Assembly (NCBI RefSeq): GCF_009731355.2 | Contig: NZ_AP022810.1 | Coordinates: forward strand, 310,001 to 374,000 | DNA from: Desulfuromonas sp. AOP6 | Lineage (GTDB): Bacteria > Desulfobacterota > Desulfuromonadia > Desulfuromonadales > SZUA-540 | Length of the DNA: 64,000 bases | Direction: 5' to 3' | Part shown: one piece after another, positions 55,518-62,714 of the stretch | Position numbering within the stretch: the stretch's first letter is position 1 | How the letters are laid out: every line of letters starts with the position of its first letter | The notes under the pieces: model-generated | Databases searched by the model: none | Told to the model about the DNA's origin: nothing | Seen by the model: only the letters and a program-made list of their open reading frames with translations | Translations under genes and position numbers: made by a program

Positions 55518-55976
55518 TTATTGCTTTTTTTGAAATACTAATATTTTGTATCTGTCAGCGAAGACTGCGTCCCTAATTTTTTGAGCAGTATCTGAACCGA
55601 TTCCTGAATATAAGTCAAAGCCAACCTGAAAATCCTCGGTTGTTTTGCTGTCCAAATAATCTATTTTATAGCTAAAAACTTCATTATCGTAAAAGTAATC
55701 GCTATAATATCTTCTGTTTGGAAATAATTTATTATTTTCATCGAAAAGTAACCATGCAACAACTATATTTTTCATTGGATCTTGCGTAATATTTCTAACT
55801 TTACCTTTAAGGGTAGCGGAATATGTCAGGTCACCGCCATAAATATCAGATTTTACAATTACAACTTTATCATTTACTTGTTGGTAATCCTTCCACTCTT
55901 CGTAGTCGATTACGTCTGCTGCTAGGGTGATACTGCAATTAAACAAGACAAACAATGCAACAAGGTAAATCTTCAT
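55518..55976 (-). CDS. Cassette gene: exported protein
   Basis: 152 residues from the ATG at 55976, preceded by AAGGAG; the open frame further up runs into attC 8. Signal peptide (about 1-19, TLAAD), then a beta-sandwich-like domain (VVIVKSDIYGGDLTYSATLKGKVRNITQDPMKNIVVAWLLF) resembling FxLYD-type extracellular domains. Shares a cassette with the small helical protein gene downstream. Confidence 0.75.
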   Translation of the reverse strand: MKIYLVALFVLFNCSITLAADVIDYEEWKDYQQVNDKVVIVKSDIYGGDLTYSATLKGKVRNITQDPMKNIVVAWLLFDENNKLFPNRRYYSDYFYDNEVFSYKIDYLDSKTTEDFQVGFDLYSGIGSDTAQKIRDAVFADRYKILVFQKKQ

Positions 55977-56001
55977 TTCATAACTCCTTTTTAAATAATT
56001 C

Positions 56002-56104
56002 GCCCAACGGTAGTGATAAGCGGTGGCGATGCGAACTATGCGTACCACTGTAATATTCGTGAACCACACAGGTCGTCTCCATCCGCTTGATTGCATGGTT
56101 AGCC
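56002..56104 (-). repeat. attC site 8
   Basis: Boxes GCCCAAC and GTTAGCC, 103 bp. Confidence 0.88.
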
Positions 56105-56137
56105 ATTTTTTATTTCATAAACTAAAATAAAAATGGG

Positions 56138-56398
56138 CTATTGGCCTGCTATTGTGAAAGAAGATTGAGGAAGAATGTATTTTTTAACTGACCATTTGTA
56201 GAAATGGAACGAAGAATAAAGGCCAACCAAAGCACCAAGGACACCACCAAATACACTTATTGTTTGTGTGTTGACTTTGGCAATTCCAAGAATGAACCCA
56301 ACAACTCCGCCAACGACAGCCCCTCCAACAACCGCAACAACAACTGCTAAAATCGAGAAAATTATCCATGCCTTCAGGTACTTAATTTCAGTTTCCAT
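56138..56398 (-). CDS. Cassette gene: glycine-zipper membrane protein
   Basis: 86 residues. Two membrane segments; the first contains VVAVVGGAVVGGVVGFILGIA, a G-x-x-x-G glycine zipper, the second VFGGVLGALVGLYSSFHFY. AAGGAAGG-like sequence lies before the ATG. Zipper proteins oligomerise in membranes; no function can be given. Confidence 0.75.
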   Translation of the reverse strand: METEIKYLKAWIIFSILAVVVAVVGGAVVGGVVGFILGIAKVNTQTISVFGGVLGALVGLYSSFHFYKWSVKKYILPQSSFTIAGQ

Positions 56399-56422
56399 TT
56401 TACCTTCCTTTTTATTTTTGAT

Positions 56423-56539
56423 GGCTAACGGTTCGCGATAAGCGGCGGCGACGTGAAGGTTCGGCCTACTACCGCAATTTGGTTTTGTTTTTCGGGAAGC
56501 CCCGAGCTATTTTCCGTCCGCTTGATTTGCTGGTTATAA
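56423..56539 (-). repeat. attC site 9
   Basis: Boxes GGCTAAC and GTTATAA, 117 bp. Confidence 0.82.
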
Positions 56540-56830
56540 GGCAGCCTTTGGGCTTGTTTTGTATTTATCTTTGCAAATCTTAAATAACCAAAGACTCGTC
56601 CAATAAACGCCAGAATAAATGATTGCAGTTATCAAAATGCCCTTCCATGACGGCAAGAAACCCAAGTCTGAGTTCGGGATGAAAAATGGTTCGCCAAGGA
56701 AGGATATCGGGGTGTAATACAGCAAATAGCCACCGAGTGCGATTAAGCCAAGGACCTCGAATAGCATCCGAAATAATGCCGGCAACAACAGGATTGCTCC
56801 CCAGAGAATATATTTAATCTTTTTATTCAT
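56534..56830 (-). CDS. Cassette gene: three-helix membrane protein
   Basis: 98 residues; membrane segments at about 6-25, 27-42 and 65-88, basic C-terminus (KICKDKYKTSPKAAL) encoded partly by attC 9. No family recognised. Confidence 0.72.
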   Translation of the reverse strand: MNKKIKYILWGAILLLPALFRMLFEVLGLIALGGYLLYYTPISFLGEPFFIPNSDLGFLPSWKGILITAIIYSGVYWTSLWLFKICKDKYKTSPKAAL

Positions 56831-56836
56831 TTGGCA

Positions 56837-56939
56837 TTATAACGGTAGTGATAAGCGGCGGCGACGAAGCCTGTGAGAACCACGGAACTTTTATGAGAAG
56901 CACCGCGGTTTAACCGTCCGCTTGATTTGATTGTTAGGC
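56837..56939 (-). repeat. attC site 10 (part of duplicated cassette A)
   Basis: Boxes TTATAAC and GTTAGGC, 103 bp. From its C at 56843 it matches site 26 with one base difference (CTGTGAG against CTGCGAG). Confidence 0.88.
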
Positions 56940-57233
56940 GTTGTATTTATTTTGGTAATATTTTTCGACTTCAGCACATGCCTTAAAAAAACTTTTTGAA
57001 ACGTCCCAGTCACTCACACCCTGAAGAACACCAATTCCTGAATTTGAGATGCGTGGGAGTTCCCCTGAAATTGCCATCTCTCTTATTCCATTTAAATATT
57101 GAATTATCTTTTTACAATGTTCGGCAAGCAGATCATTTTTTGTTTTTTGAGCGGCCAGAATTTCTTTTTCAGCTTCCAAAATCGCAACATCTATTATGGA
57201 GACAAATTCTGACGTTATCTTTTCTATGTTCAT
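56934..57233 (-). CDS. Duplicated cassette A gene, copy 1: small soluble protein
   Basis: 99 residues, helical: MNIEKITSEFVSIIDVAILE, then KEILAAQKTKNDLLAEHCKKIIQ, and a C-terminal SFFKACAEVEKYYQNKYNA. No signal or membrane helix. The same protein is encoded at 63284-63583 without a visible amino-acid change. The whole cassette (56843-57245, 403 bases) is present twice. Recent copying argues that the cassette is mobile and functional in this lineage. Function unknown. Confidence 0.8.
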   Translation of the reverse strand: MNIEKITSEFVSIIDVAILEAEKEILAAQKTKNDLLAEHCKKIIQYLNGIREMAISGELPRISNSGIGVLQGVSDWDVSKSFFKACAEVEKYYQNKYNA

Positions 57234-57239
57234 TTAAAC

Positions 57240-57358
57240 GCCTAACGGTTCATGATAACCGGCGGGCGAAACGACGCTCGCGACCCACCGCAATTTGGTT
57301 TTGATTTTTCAAAATTGCACAGACGTATTCCCCGTCCGCGTTGATTTAGTTGTTAGGT
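57240..57358 (-). repeat. attC site 11
   Basis: Boxes GCCTAAC and GTTAGGT, 119 bp. Confidence 0.9.
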
Positions 57359-57368
57359 TTCTTTTCGC

Positions 57369-57653
57369 TTACGCTGCTTCAATAGCGACGACAACCCAAA
57401 ACAAAACAGGACAAGCTAAGTGCAACCACAGCATTGAAGCAGTTATTGCTTTTTTATGCTTTTCTTCGTGGGCTTGGTAGAAGGCTTTATAAAATTTCGG
57501 AATATTGCTCACGTTCCCGGCAAAAGATACCAGTAATTGTATTGAATTAAATTCAACAACTTCCTCTTTTCTGAGGTAGTTCAGAAAATATAACCCCGAG
57601 AAGCCGAAATAGGCTGCGATAATCATTAATGTTATTGCAGTGCTCAATTCCAT
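57369..57653 (-). CDS. Cassette gene: membrane protein
   Basis: 94 residues; membrane segments at about 5-26 and 74-92, with a central soluble region (NYLRKEEVVEFNSIQ, KAFYQAHEEKHKKA). No family recognised. Confidence 0.74.
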   Translation of the reverse strand: MELSTAITLMIIAAYFGFSGLYFLNYLRKEEVVEFNSIQLLVSFAGNVSNIPKFYKAFYQAHEEKHKKAITASMLWLHLACPVLFWVVVAIEAA

Positions 57654-57660
57654 TTCTGAA

Positions 57661-57764
57661 ACCTAACGGCGGTGATAAGCGGCGGCGATGAAACCTGCGA
57701 GTACCACAGAACTTTTATCGAGAAGCACCGCGTTTTACCCGTCCGCTTGATTATTTGGTTGTGC
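57661..57764 (-). repeat. attC site 12
   Basis: Boxes ACCTAAC and GTTGTGC, 104 bp; contains GATAAGCGGCGGCGATG. Confidence 0.88.
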
Positions 57765-58092
57765 GCTTATTTGTTTTCTGCTGTTCGGTGAAAAATAGCA
57801 AATATGCTATGGCATAAATACTATATAGAAAACCTTTTCTAGCCCATTTCTTGGGATCAAGTCCTTTTGTCTTGGCCAGCTTGAAACAAATAAATGAATT
57901 TACAGATAGAAATGCCAGAATTGATAGAGACATTGAAACTTTATATTTAAATTCACTATTTTTATCGGTTTCAATTGTAGCGACAAGTTCACGGATTTGA
58001 TGGTCGAACCCAGTAAGTAATATAAGTTTTATAGCAATAAAAGCTAAAATTAAAGAGATCGGTACACTTAATAAGAAAAATTTTTTATTCAT
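57751..58092 (-). CDS. Cassette gene: three-helix membrane protein
   Basis: 113 residues; membrane segments at about 6-27, 51-70 and 87-101. The last residues (EQQKTNKRTTK) come from attC 12. No family recognised. Confidence 0.72.
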   Translation of the reverse strand: MNKKFFLLSVPISLILAFIAIKLILLTGFDHQIRELVATIETDKNSEFKYKVSMSLSILAFLSVNSFICFKLAKTKGLDPKKWARKGFLYSIYAIAYLLFFTEQQKTNKRTTK

Positions 58093-58108
58093 TGTTACCT
58101 ATATTAGC

Positions 58109-58227
58109 GCACAACGGTTCATGATAACCGGCGGCGACGCGAACTTGCGTGACAAACCGCAATTTTAGATTTTGTTTTTCAATTTAGCGCAGACGTATTT
58201 TCCGTCCGGTTGATTAAGTTGTTAGGT
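58109..58227 (-). repeat. attC site 13
   Basis: Boxes GCACAAC and GTTAGGT, 119 bp. Closest intact relative of the decayed site at 49309. Confidence 0.88.
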
Positions 58228-58441
58228 GTTTTTTTTCTTCTGGATTGAAATAAATAAGTGAACCTATAAAGAAAAACGACATAAATACAAGTTGTATAAC
58301 AGAACTGCTTCCTAAATATTCAATGTCTCTATTTATTAATTTTATTGTTTCATATGATGTAAATGCCACCATGAATACTGCTCCTGCCAGCATTAAATTA
58401 TATGCTTTACGTGTGATTATTTTTCTTTTCAATTTTGACAC
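58214..58441 (-). CDS. Cassette gene: small membrane protein with start in attC
   Basis: 75 residues if read from the GTG at 58439-58441, which lies in the R' box of attC 14, so no room is left for a ribosome site of its own. A later ATG would shorten it by 16 residues. Two membrane segments (about 14-32 and 46-64). No family recognised. Confidence 0.62.
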   Translation of the reverse strand: MSKLKRKIITRKAYNLMLAGAVFMVAFTSYETIKLINRDIEYLGSSSVIQLVFMSFFFIGSLIYFNPEEKKHLTT

Positions 58442-58554
58442 CTAACGGTTCGTGATAACCGGCGGCGACGAACTGCTCGAACACCACCGCAATTTGATTT
58501 TGTTTTTCGGATTAGCAGCTCGTATTTTCCGTCCGGTTGATTAGTTTGTTAGAT
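58440..58554 (-). repeat. attC site 14
   Basis: Boxes ACCTAAC and GTTAGAT, 115 bp. Confidence 0.9.
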
Positions 58555-58886
58555 TTCTTTTTATTTTTAAGTAGATAGCTCAACAAAAATATAGTGTTGA
58601 ACGCGAACATGATGCTGAAAAATTTGATTGCTGTGCTTGACACTTCGACCGCTGAATCCACTGCTTCGTATGCACCATTTTGAGCTTCAAGACTTATGAG
58701 GGCGAAGCTTCTTAGTTTTTCAATGTTCGTTTCGTTTTGAATTGTTGCTTTGATTTTATTTGTTTTTTCTTCACTGACCGAAAGGCCATCGACGCCCCCA
58801 AAATATGCATTCGATATGCAAACGACGCTCAATATCAGAAAGATGAAATTTGCAGCTAAAATTATTTTTATGGGGCTAGTTTTCAT
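58512..58886 (-). CDS. Cassette gene: two-helix membrane protein
   Basis: 124 residues. N-terminal membrane segment (about 8-28), an extracytoplasmic helical region (EEKTNKIKATIQNETNIEKLRSFALISLEAQNGAYEA), and a second segment (about 88-107). The C-terminal 13 residues (NKLINRTENTSC) are attC-encoded. Its layout is like small chemoreceptor-type or four-helix sensors but lacks a signalling domain. Confidence 0.7.
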   Translation of the reverse strand: MKTSPIKIILAANFIFLILSVVCISNAYFGGVDGLSVSEEKTNKIKATIQNETNIEKLRSFALISLEAQNGAYEAVDSAVEVSSTAIKFFSIMFAFNTIFLLSYLLKNKKKSNKLINRTENTSC

Positions 58887-58901
58887 ATTTTATTTTCTGA
58901 A

Positions 58902-59013
58902 ATCTAACGGGGTTAGATAAGCGGCTGACGACGCGAGCCTAGCGACCTATCGCAATTTGATTTTGCTTTTCAGTGAAGCACTCAGCCCAACTCAGTCCGC
59001 CTTAATCAGAGCC
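58902..59013 (-). repeat. attC site 15, high box degenerate
   Basis: Low box ATCTAAC; the high end reads CAGAGCC where GTTRRRY is expected. Inner motifs GATAAGCGGCTGACGACG and CAGTCCGCCTTAATC are kept. Confidence 0.6.
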
Positions 59014-59196
59014 AAACCGATCAGGCGGGATATGAGTACTTTTTGAATAGCCATTGTCTTCACAAAGTTGCTCGCACTCTGTGACGCCAACAGTCCTAAA
59101 CACCAGTAGAAATACAATTGCAAAAATTGCAAATGGGATAAATACCCATTTGACTATGGAGGCTTCAAAAGATGTAGGAAGCTTACTTATTGGCAT
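59002..59196 (-). CDS. Cassette gene: 64-residue single-helix membrane protein
   Basis: One membrane segment (about 15-34, KWVFIPFAIFAIVFLLVF), then a short tail with two cysteines (VTECEQLCEDNGYSKS). The C-terminal residues lie in attC 15. Function unknown. Confidence 0.65.
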   Translation of the reverse strand: MPISKLPTSFEASIVKWVFIPFAIFAIVFLLVFRTVGVTECEQLCEDNGYSKSTHIPPDRFGSD

Positions 59197-59200
59197 TGTA

Positions 59201-59304
59201 GCCTAACGGTAGTGATAAGCGGCGGCAACGAACCCTGCGAGGCCCACAGAACTTTTACCGAGAAGCACTGCTGTTTGCCCGTCCGCTTGATTTCTTGGTT
59301 GGGT
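59201..59304 (-). repeat. attC site 16
   Basis: Boxes GCCTAAC and GTTGGGT, 104 bp. Confidence 0.9.
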
Positions 59305-59572
59305 GGTCGCGTAGCTGCGTGGATAGCTTGCTTTCCGAAAGCCAGGCGGACCACCAATAAAGTTGCCTATATTTTTGAATCGATGTTTCGAGTATGTGTA
59401 CAGGGCCAGAAATGCTTCTGGCTCTTTTTGTTTTTTATGCCCTTAGGGCAGGAGGGATCGATATTGAATCGCCGTCTGGCGGATTACGTGGGAATGATCT
59501 TATCGGATAATAATTTTGCCCGCTATCAGGAAATACCTGAGTCGCGATGCCGTATGCTTCTAAATTTCAACC
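59305..59572. other. Cassette without a convincing gene
   Basis: 268 bases between attC 16 and 17 with no minus-strand gene. On the plus strand a hairpin GCCAGAA-ATGC-TTCTGGC followed by CTCTTTTTGTTTTTT (59404-59433) looks like a terminator. A short plus-strand frame after GCAGGAGG (about 59449-59604) could code up to 47 residues but runs into attC 17. The cassette may carry an RNA, a promoter, or decayed sequence. Confidence 0.45.
59404..59435 (+). terminator. Terminator-like hairpin inside geneless cassette
   Basis: Seven-base stem GCCAGAA / TTCTGGC, loop ATGC, then CTCTTTTTGTTTTTT on the plus strand. Confidence 0.55.
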
Positions 59573-59675
59573 ACCCAACGGTTGAATTTAAGCGGCAGGT
59601 TTGAGACCCACGCAGACCACTGAATTTTTCGAGAACCACTGCTGTCGAACTGTCCGCTTGAAATTTTGGTTAGCA
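59573..59675 (-). repeat. attC site 17 (part of duplicated cassette B)
   Basis: Boxes ACCCAAC and GTTAGCA, 103 bp; identical to site 24 apart from the low box bases outside the cassette. Confidence 0.9.
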
Positions 59676-59683
59676 GGCCGCCT

Positions 59684-59884
59684 TTAAATGCGAGTGAAAA
59701 GCAAGGCCATTGCAATGGAAAAACAAACTGATGCAACAATCGCCAGTATTTTGTCTTTGTTATCTAGCCTTTTTTGCATTTCTGTTGATTTAATTCCGCC
59801 CCATAAGGATGGTTTTGCCCTAATGACAATTACAAAAAGACATATGAAGGCGACCACCATGAAGGTGAACTCAACTTTTTGCAT
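59684..59884 (-). CDS. Duplicated cassette B gene, copy 1: two-helix membrane protein
   Basis: 66 residues; membrane segments at about 5-23 (FTFMVVAFICLFVIVI) and 47-64, joined by a basic loop (KSTEMQKRLDNKDK). An identical gene lies at 62391-62591. The cassette spans 59579-59906 (328 bases), the same length as copy 2. Function unknown. Confidence 0.75.
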   Translation of the reverse strand: MQKVEFTFMVVAFICLFVIVIRAKPSLWGGIKSTEMQKRLDNKDKILAIVASVCFSIAMALLFTRI

Positions 59885-59900
59885 TTGCTTTTCATTTTCC

Positions 59901-60003
59901 TGCTAACGGTTGAGATAAGCGGCGGCGACGCGACTTGCGGGTACCACCGAACTTTTCGAAAACAACAACTGCCTATTCCGTCCGCTTGATTAAGTGGTTA
60001 GGG
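59901..60003 (-). repeat. attC site 18
   Basis: Boxes TGCTAAC and GTTAGGG, 103 bp. Confidence 0.9.
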
Positions 60004-60324
60004 ACCTTCCGTTGAATAATTGTCTTTTTTCAAATAACCATATGCCGCCCCAATAATTGAGCCGTTTAGGGTCGAACCAACAGTAATTATGCTTGCATTA
60101 AGCATGTTGCCTTCTGTGAAAATTGTTATTAACGACCACGGAAGGCTAACTAGAAAAGATGGAAAATAAACTAAGAAAATATAAATTATGGCGCCGGAAG
60201 GATCTTTTTCCATTTCCAATACATAAGAAAAATTCCAAATACCGATAAATGCACCAACAGAAGCACCATAAAGCAAATAACGCACTAAATAGCTGTTCTG
60301 TAAACATTTAACAACTTTGCGCAT
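59998..60324 (-). CDS. Cassette gene: four-helix membrane protein
   Basis: 108 residues; hydrophobic segments at about 14-33, 44-64, 68-80 and 81-97, with GASVGAFIGIW and NGSIIGAAYGYL glycine patterns. The stop lies in attC 18. No family recognised. Confidence 0.72.
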   Translation of the reverse strand: MRKVVKCLQNSYLVRYLLYGASVGAFIGIWNFSYVLEMEKDPSGAIIYIFLVYFPSFLVSLPWSLITIFTEGNMLNASIITVGSTLNGSIIGAAYGYLKKDNYSTEGP

Positions 60325-60331
60325 TATTGAT

Positions 60332-60448
60332 ACCTAACGGTTCGCGATAAGCGGTGGCGACGAGCGGGTTCGGCTTACTACCGCAATTTGATTTTGTTTT
60401 TCTGGGAGCACCCAGCCCTATTCCATCCGCTTGATTGGATGGTTAGAT
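60332..60448 (-). repeat. attC site 19
   Basis: Boxes ACCTAAC and GTTAGAT, 117 bp; contains GATAAGCGGTGGCGACG. Confidence 0.9.
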
Positions 60449-60474
60449 TGCTTTTTGATTTCGCCTTAATGCCT

Positions 60475-60624
60475 TCAACCCATTCCGAAAATACCATCAA
60501 GAACTAGTGAAATCATTTTTTTGAAATTGGGCCAAAATGCCTCTTTTTTGATAACTCGATAAATGAAGGCAACAATTGCGTAGAGGACAATTAAACAACC
60601 GATAAGTATGAATATGTATTCCAT
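60475..60624 (-). CDS. Cassette gene: 49-residue single-helix protein
   Basis: Begins MEYIFILIGCLIVLYAIVAF (membrane segment 2-22), then RVIKKEAFWPNFKKMISLVLDG and ends GIFGMG. It is the only frame in the cassette between attC 19 and 20. Below normal size limits for gene calling. Function unknown. Confidence 0.58.
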   Translation of the reverse strand: MEYIFILIGCLIVLYAIVAFIYRVIKKEAFWPNFKKMISLVLDGIFGMG

Positions 60625-60636
60625 TTATGCTCTGCA

Positions 60637-60744
60637 ATCTAACGGTCAGAGATAAGCGGCGGGGCAGAGACAACCGAAAACCACCGCATTTTTAATGACT
60701 TAGCAGAACTGTATCAACCGTCCGTCTTCATTTGATGGTTAGAC
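60637..60744 (-). repeat. attC site 20
   Basis: Boxes ATCTAAC and GTTAGAC, 108 bp. Confidence 0.88.
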
Positions 60745-61081
60745 AGATTTCTTTGAGGTGCCACTTGTCTGGGCCTGTCCAGAAAATGCGCATGAACGGT
60801 TTTGGTACAAGGCCCCGCTCCTGTCCTTCTTCCATTACCTCGGATGGGCACCACTCTTTTCCAGCACTAAATGCAACCCCTAGGTCATTGAGTTGGTTTA
60901 GTAGGTCAAAGAGGGCTTTGTTTTCAAAAGCGTACCCGTCTATTTCTGGATATTTTATTCGGCTGCCGCCAACCAATTGTCTTTCTGGGCGAAGCCCAGC
61001 ATTTTGCAAGGCCACAGTTGATCCTTTCAGATAAACCCAGCCACCGATGACTTGTGAAACGTATGTCGGTATTTTATTCAT
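60728..61081 (-). CDS. Cassette gene: soluble protein of unknown function
   Basis: 117 residues from the ATG at 61081; the frame continues through attC 21 but that part is not coding. No membrane helix. Mixed alpha/beta with SQVIGGWVYLKGSTVALQNAGLRPERQLVGG and a C-terminal MRIFWTGPDKWHLKEICLTIK. Predicted cytoplasmic. Family not recognised; stands out because most cassettes encode membrane proteins. Confidence 0.72.
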   Translation of the reverse strand: MNKIPTYVSQVIGGWVYLKGSTVALQNAGLRPERQLVGGSRIKYPEIDGYAFENKALFDLLNQLNDLGVAFSAGKEWCPSEVMEEGQERGLVPKPFMRIFWTGPDKWHLKEICLTIK

Positions 61082-61086
61082 GGTCT

Positions 61087-61190
61087 GTCTAACGGTAGTG
61101 ATAAGCGGCGGCAACGTAACCTGCGAGTACCACAGAACTTTTATTGTGAAGCACTGTGGTTTAACCGTCCGCTTGATTATTTGGTTATGT
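61087..61190 (-). repeat. attC site 21
   Basis: Boxes GTCTAAC and GTTATGT, 104 bp. Confidence 0.9.
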
Positions 61191-61617
61191 TGCGCTTTTT
61201 GAACGCTACCCAAAAGGCAGTGGATAATGTAATAAAAACAATGATATGGAAGGTTAAAATTGATTTTTGAAGTTTTATGGAATCATGGAAATTTTGCAGT
61301 TCCGTGTTGTTTAGGTAGTTGGTATTGATGCCCCCGGAGAAATATAGAGCTGTTAGTGGAGGCGCAACAGATAAAAAAGCAAATAAAACCCCAACAGTAA
61401 TGAGTAGATATCTGAATTTCATTTTGGCGGTTACGGCGTATAGGCCGAGAAAAAAGCAAGCAACCGATGAAACTGCACGTAAATAGATACTGGCAATATA
61501 AAGCCAGTAAGGTATGTCTAGAGAACCAATGCCTTTTGCAAGAGCGATCAACACCTCTGCAAGAAATAGCGAGGCTAATATTAAAGTGCAGAAAATATTA
61601 AAAAATCTATCAATCAT
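61177..61617 (-). CDS. Cassette gene: four-helix membrane protein
   Basis: 146 residues; membrane segments at about 6-28, 38-60, 68-90 and 117-138. Soluble loop between 3 and 4 (FSGGINTNYLNNTELQNFHDS). No family recognised. Confidence 0.76.
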   Translation of the reverse strand: MIDRFFNIFCTLILASLFLAEVLIALAKGIGSLDIPYWLYIASIYLRAVSSVACFFLGLYAVTAKMKFRYLLITVGVLFAFLSVAPPLTALYFSGGINTNYLNNTELQNFHDSIKLQKSILTFHIIVFITLSTAFWVAFKKRNITK

Positions 61618-61624
61618 TTAAGCA

Positions 61625-61713
61625 ACATAACGTCGGAGATAACTGGTGGCGACGAAAGGCAACGGGCCTTTAACTGCACAGTTATTTCCATCCAGTTCAT
61701 TGGCTTGTTGTAC
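61625..61713 (-). repeat. attC site 22
   Basis: Boxes ACATAAC and GTTGTAC, 89 bp; shorter and of a different inner sequence (GGAGATAACTGGTGGCGACG). Confidence 0.82.
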
Positions 61714-61738
61714 GGCATTTTTCGAGGGAGGTAGCTAA

Positions 61739-61903
61739 ATGAATTTAAGAATATTACTTTTACCTTTTGGAGTTGTTGCTGAATTACTACTGCTGTTAGC
61801 TTGCTGGTTTCTTGCTGTTTTCAGTACTCACAATGCAAAAGTATTGGCAGCGTGGACAATTAAAACCTTTCCTAACCGCAAGTGGTACGCAGGGGAAAAT
61901 TAA
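61739..61903 (+). CDS. Reverse-oriented cassette gene: 54-residue membrane protein
   Basis: On the plus strand, opposite to the rest of the array. GGGAGG lies nine bases before the ATG, a stronger ribosome site than most cassette genes have. Begins MNLRILLLPFGVVAELLLLL; one long membrane segment (about 4-28), then a basic tail (KVLAAWTIKTFPNRKWYAGEN). Needing its own promoter, it may be expressed independently of the integron promoter. Function unknown. Confidence 0.65.
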   Translation: MNLRILLLPFGVVAELLLLLACWFLAVFSTHNAKVLAAWTIKTFPNRKWYAGEN

Positions 61904-61908
61904 GCGCC

Positions 61909-62017
61909 GTACAACGGACCAAGCTAAGCGGGCTGGAGCTGGTCCTTTCCAAGTGTGTAGAAACCTTTACGCGAACCGCCCATGTGGCACCCAGTCCGCT
62001 TGAGCGCTTGGTTAGGT
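61909..62017 (-). repeat. attC site 23 (GGACCAAGC subtype)
   Basis: Boxes GTACAAC and GTTAGGT, 109 bp; nearly identical to site 3. Confidence 0.9.
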
Positions 62018-62022
62018 AGCGA

Positions 62023-62271
62023 TCAGTTCCAAAAAGGCCACCAGGGTAGTATTGCTTGCCGCCTTATTTTGACAATATCATTTGCCTGAAATGGAACTGT
62101 GCCTTCGCCATTAGGGTGTGACTTCAAACCGGTAATATACCTGCCGCCTCGAACAACTACTCCACGATAAGTTCCACCAGTAGCCGTTTTTACATCGACC
62201 CAGTGAATATCCATTTTCATTTCAGGACCGAGTTTGGCGCGTAAATGTTCAGGTAATTCGATCTTGTTCAT
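62023..62271 (-). CDS. Cassette gene: small soluble beta-rich protein
   Basis: 82 residues. Begins MNKIELPEHLRAKLGPEMKM, then strands DIHWVDVKTATGGTYRGVVVRGGRYITG and a C-terminal IVKIRRQAILPWWPFWN with three Trp. Looks like a small barrel (SH3- or Sm-like). No membrane helix. Function unknown. Confidence 0.75.
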   Translation of the reverse strand: MNKIELPEHLRAKLGPEMKMDIHWVDVKTATGGTYRGVVVRGGRYITGLKSHPNGEGTVPFQANDIVKIRRQAILPWWPFWN

Positions 62272-62279
62272 TCTTTGCT

Positions 62280-62382
62280 ACCTAACGGTTGAATTTAAGC
62301 GGCAGGTTTGAGACCCACGCAGACCACTGAATTTTTCGAGAACCACTGCTGTCGAACTGTCCGCTTGAAATTTTGGTTAGCA
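62280..62382 (-). repeat. attC site 24 (part of duplicated cassette B)
   Basis: Boxes ACCTAAC and GTTAGCA, 103 bp; same as site 17 from the C at 62286 onward. Confidence 0.9.
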
Positions 62383-62390
62383 GGCCGCCT

Positions 62391-62591
62391 TTAAATGCGA
62401 GTGAAAAGCAAGGCCATTGCAATGGAAAAACAAACTGATGCAACAATCGCCAGTATTTTGTCTTTGTTATCTAGCCTTTTTTGCATTTCTGTTGATTTAA
62501 TTCCGCCCCATAAGGATGGTTTTGCCCTAATGACAATTACAAAAAGACATATGAAGGCGACCACCATGAAGGTGAACTCAACTTTTTGCAT
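62391..62591 (-). CDS. Duplicated cassette B gene, copy 2: two-helix membrane protein
   Basis: 66 residues, identical in protein to the gene at 59684-59884. The cassette spans 62286-62613 (328 bases). The flanking attC sites differ from those of copy 1, as expected for site-specific insertion rather than segmental duplication. Confidence 0.75.
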   Translation of the reverse strand: MQKVEFTFMVVAFICLFVIVIRAKPSLWGGIKSTEMQKRLDNKDKILAIVASVCFSIAMALLFTRI

Positions 62592-62607
62592 TTGCTTTTC
62601 ATTTTCC

Positions 62608-62714
62608 TGCTAACGGTTTGAGATAAGCGGCGACAACGTTCCGGTTCGGCCTAGTAGAGACCTTTTCGAGAACAACCGCGCTACTTTTCGTCCGCCTTCA
62701 TTTCGTGGTTAGGT
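62608..62714 (-). repeat. attC site 25
   Basis: Boxes TGCTAAC and GTTAGGT, 107 bp; contains GATAAGCGGCGACAACG. Confidence 0.9.

Noticed and set aside
59212-59604. 130-codon plus-strand frame
   Set aside because: It begins inside attC 16 and ends inside attC 17; only the middle lies in the cassette and it has no family or start signal in that part.
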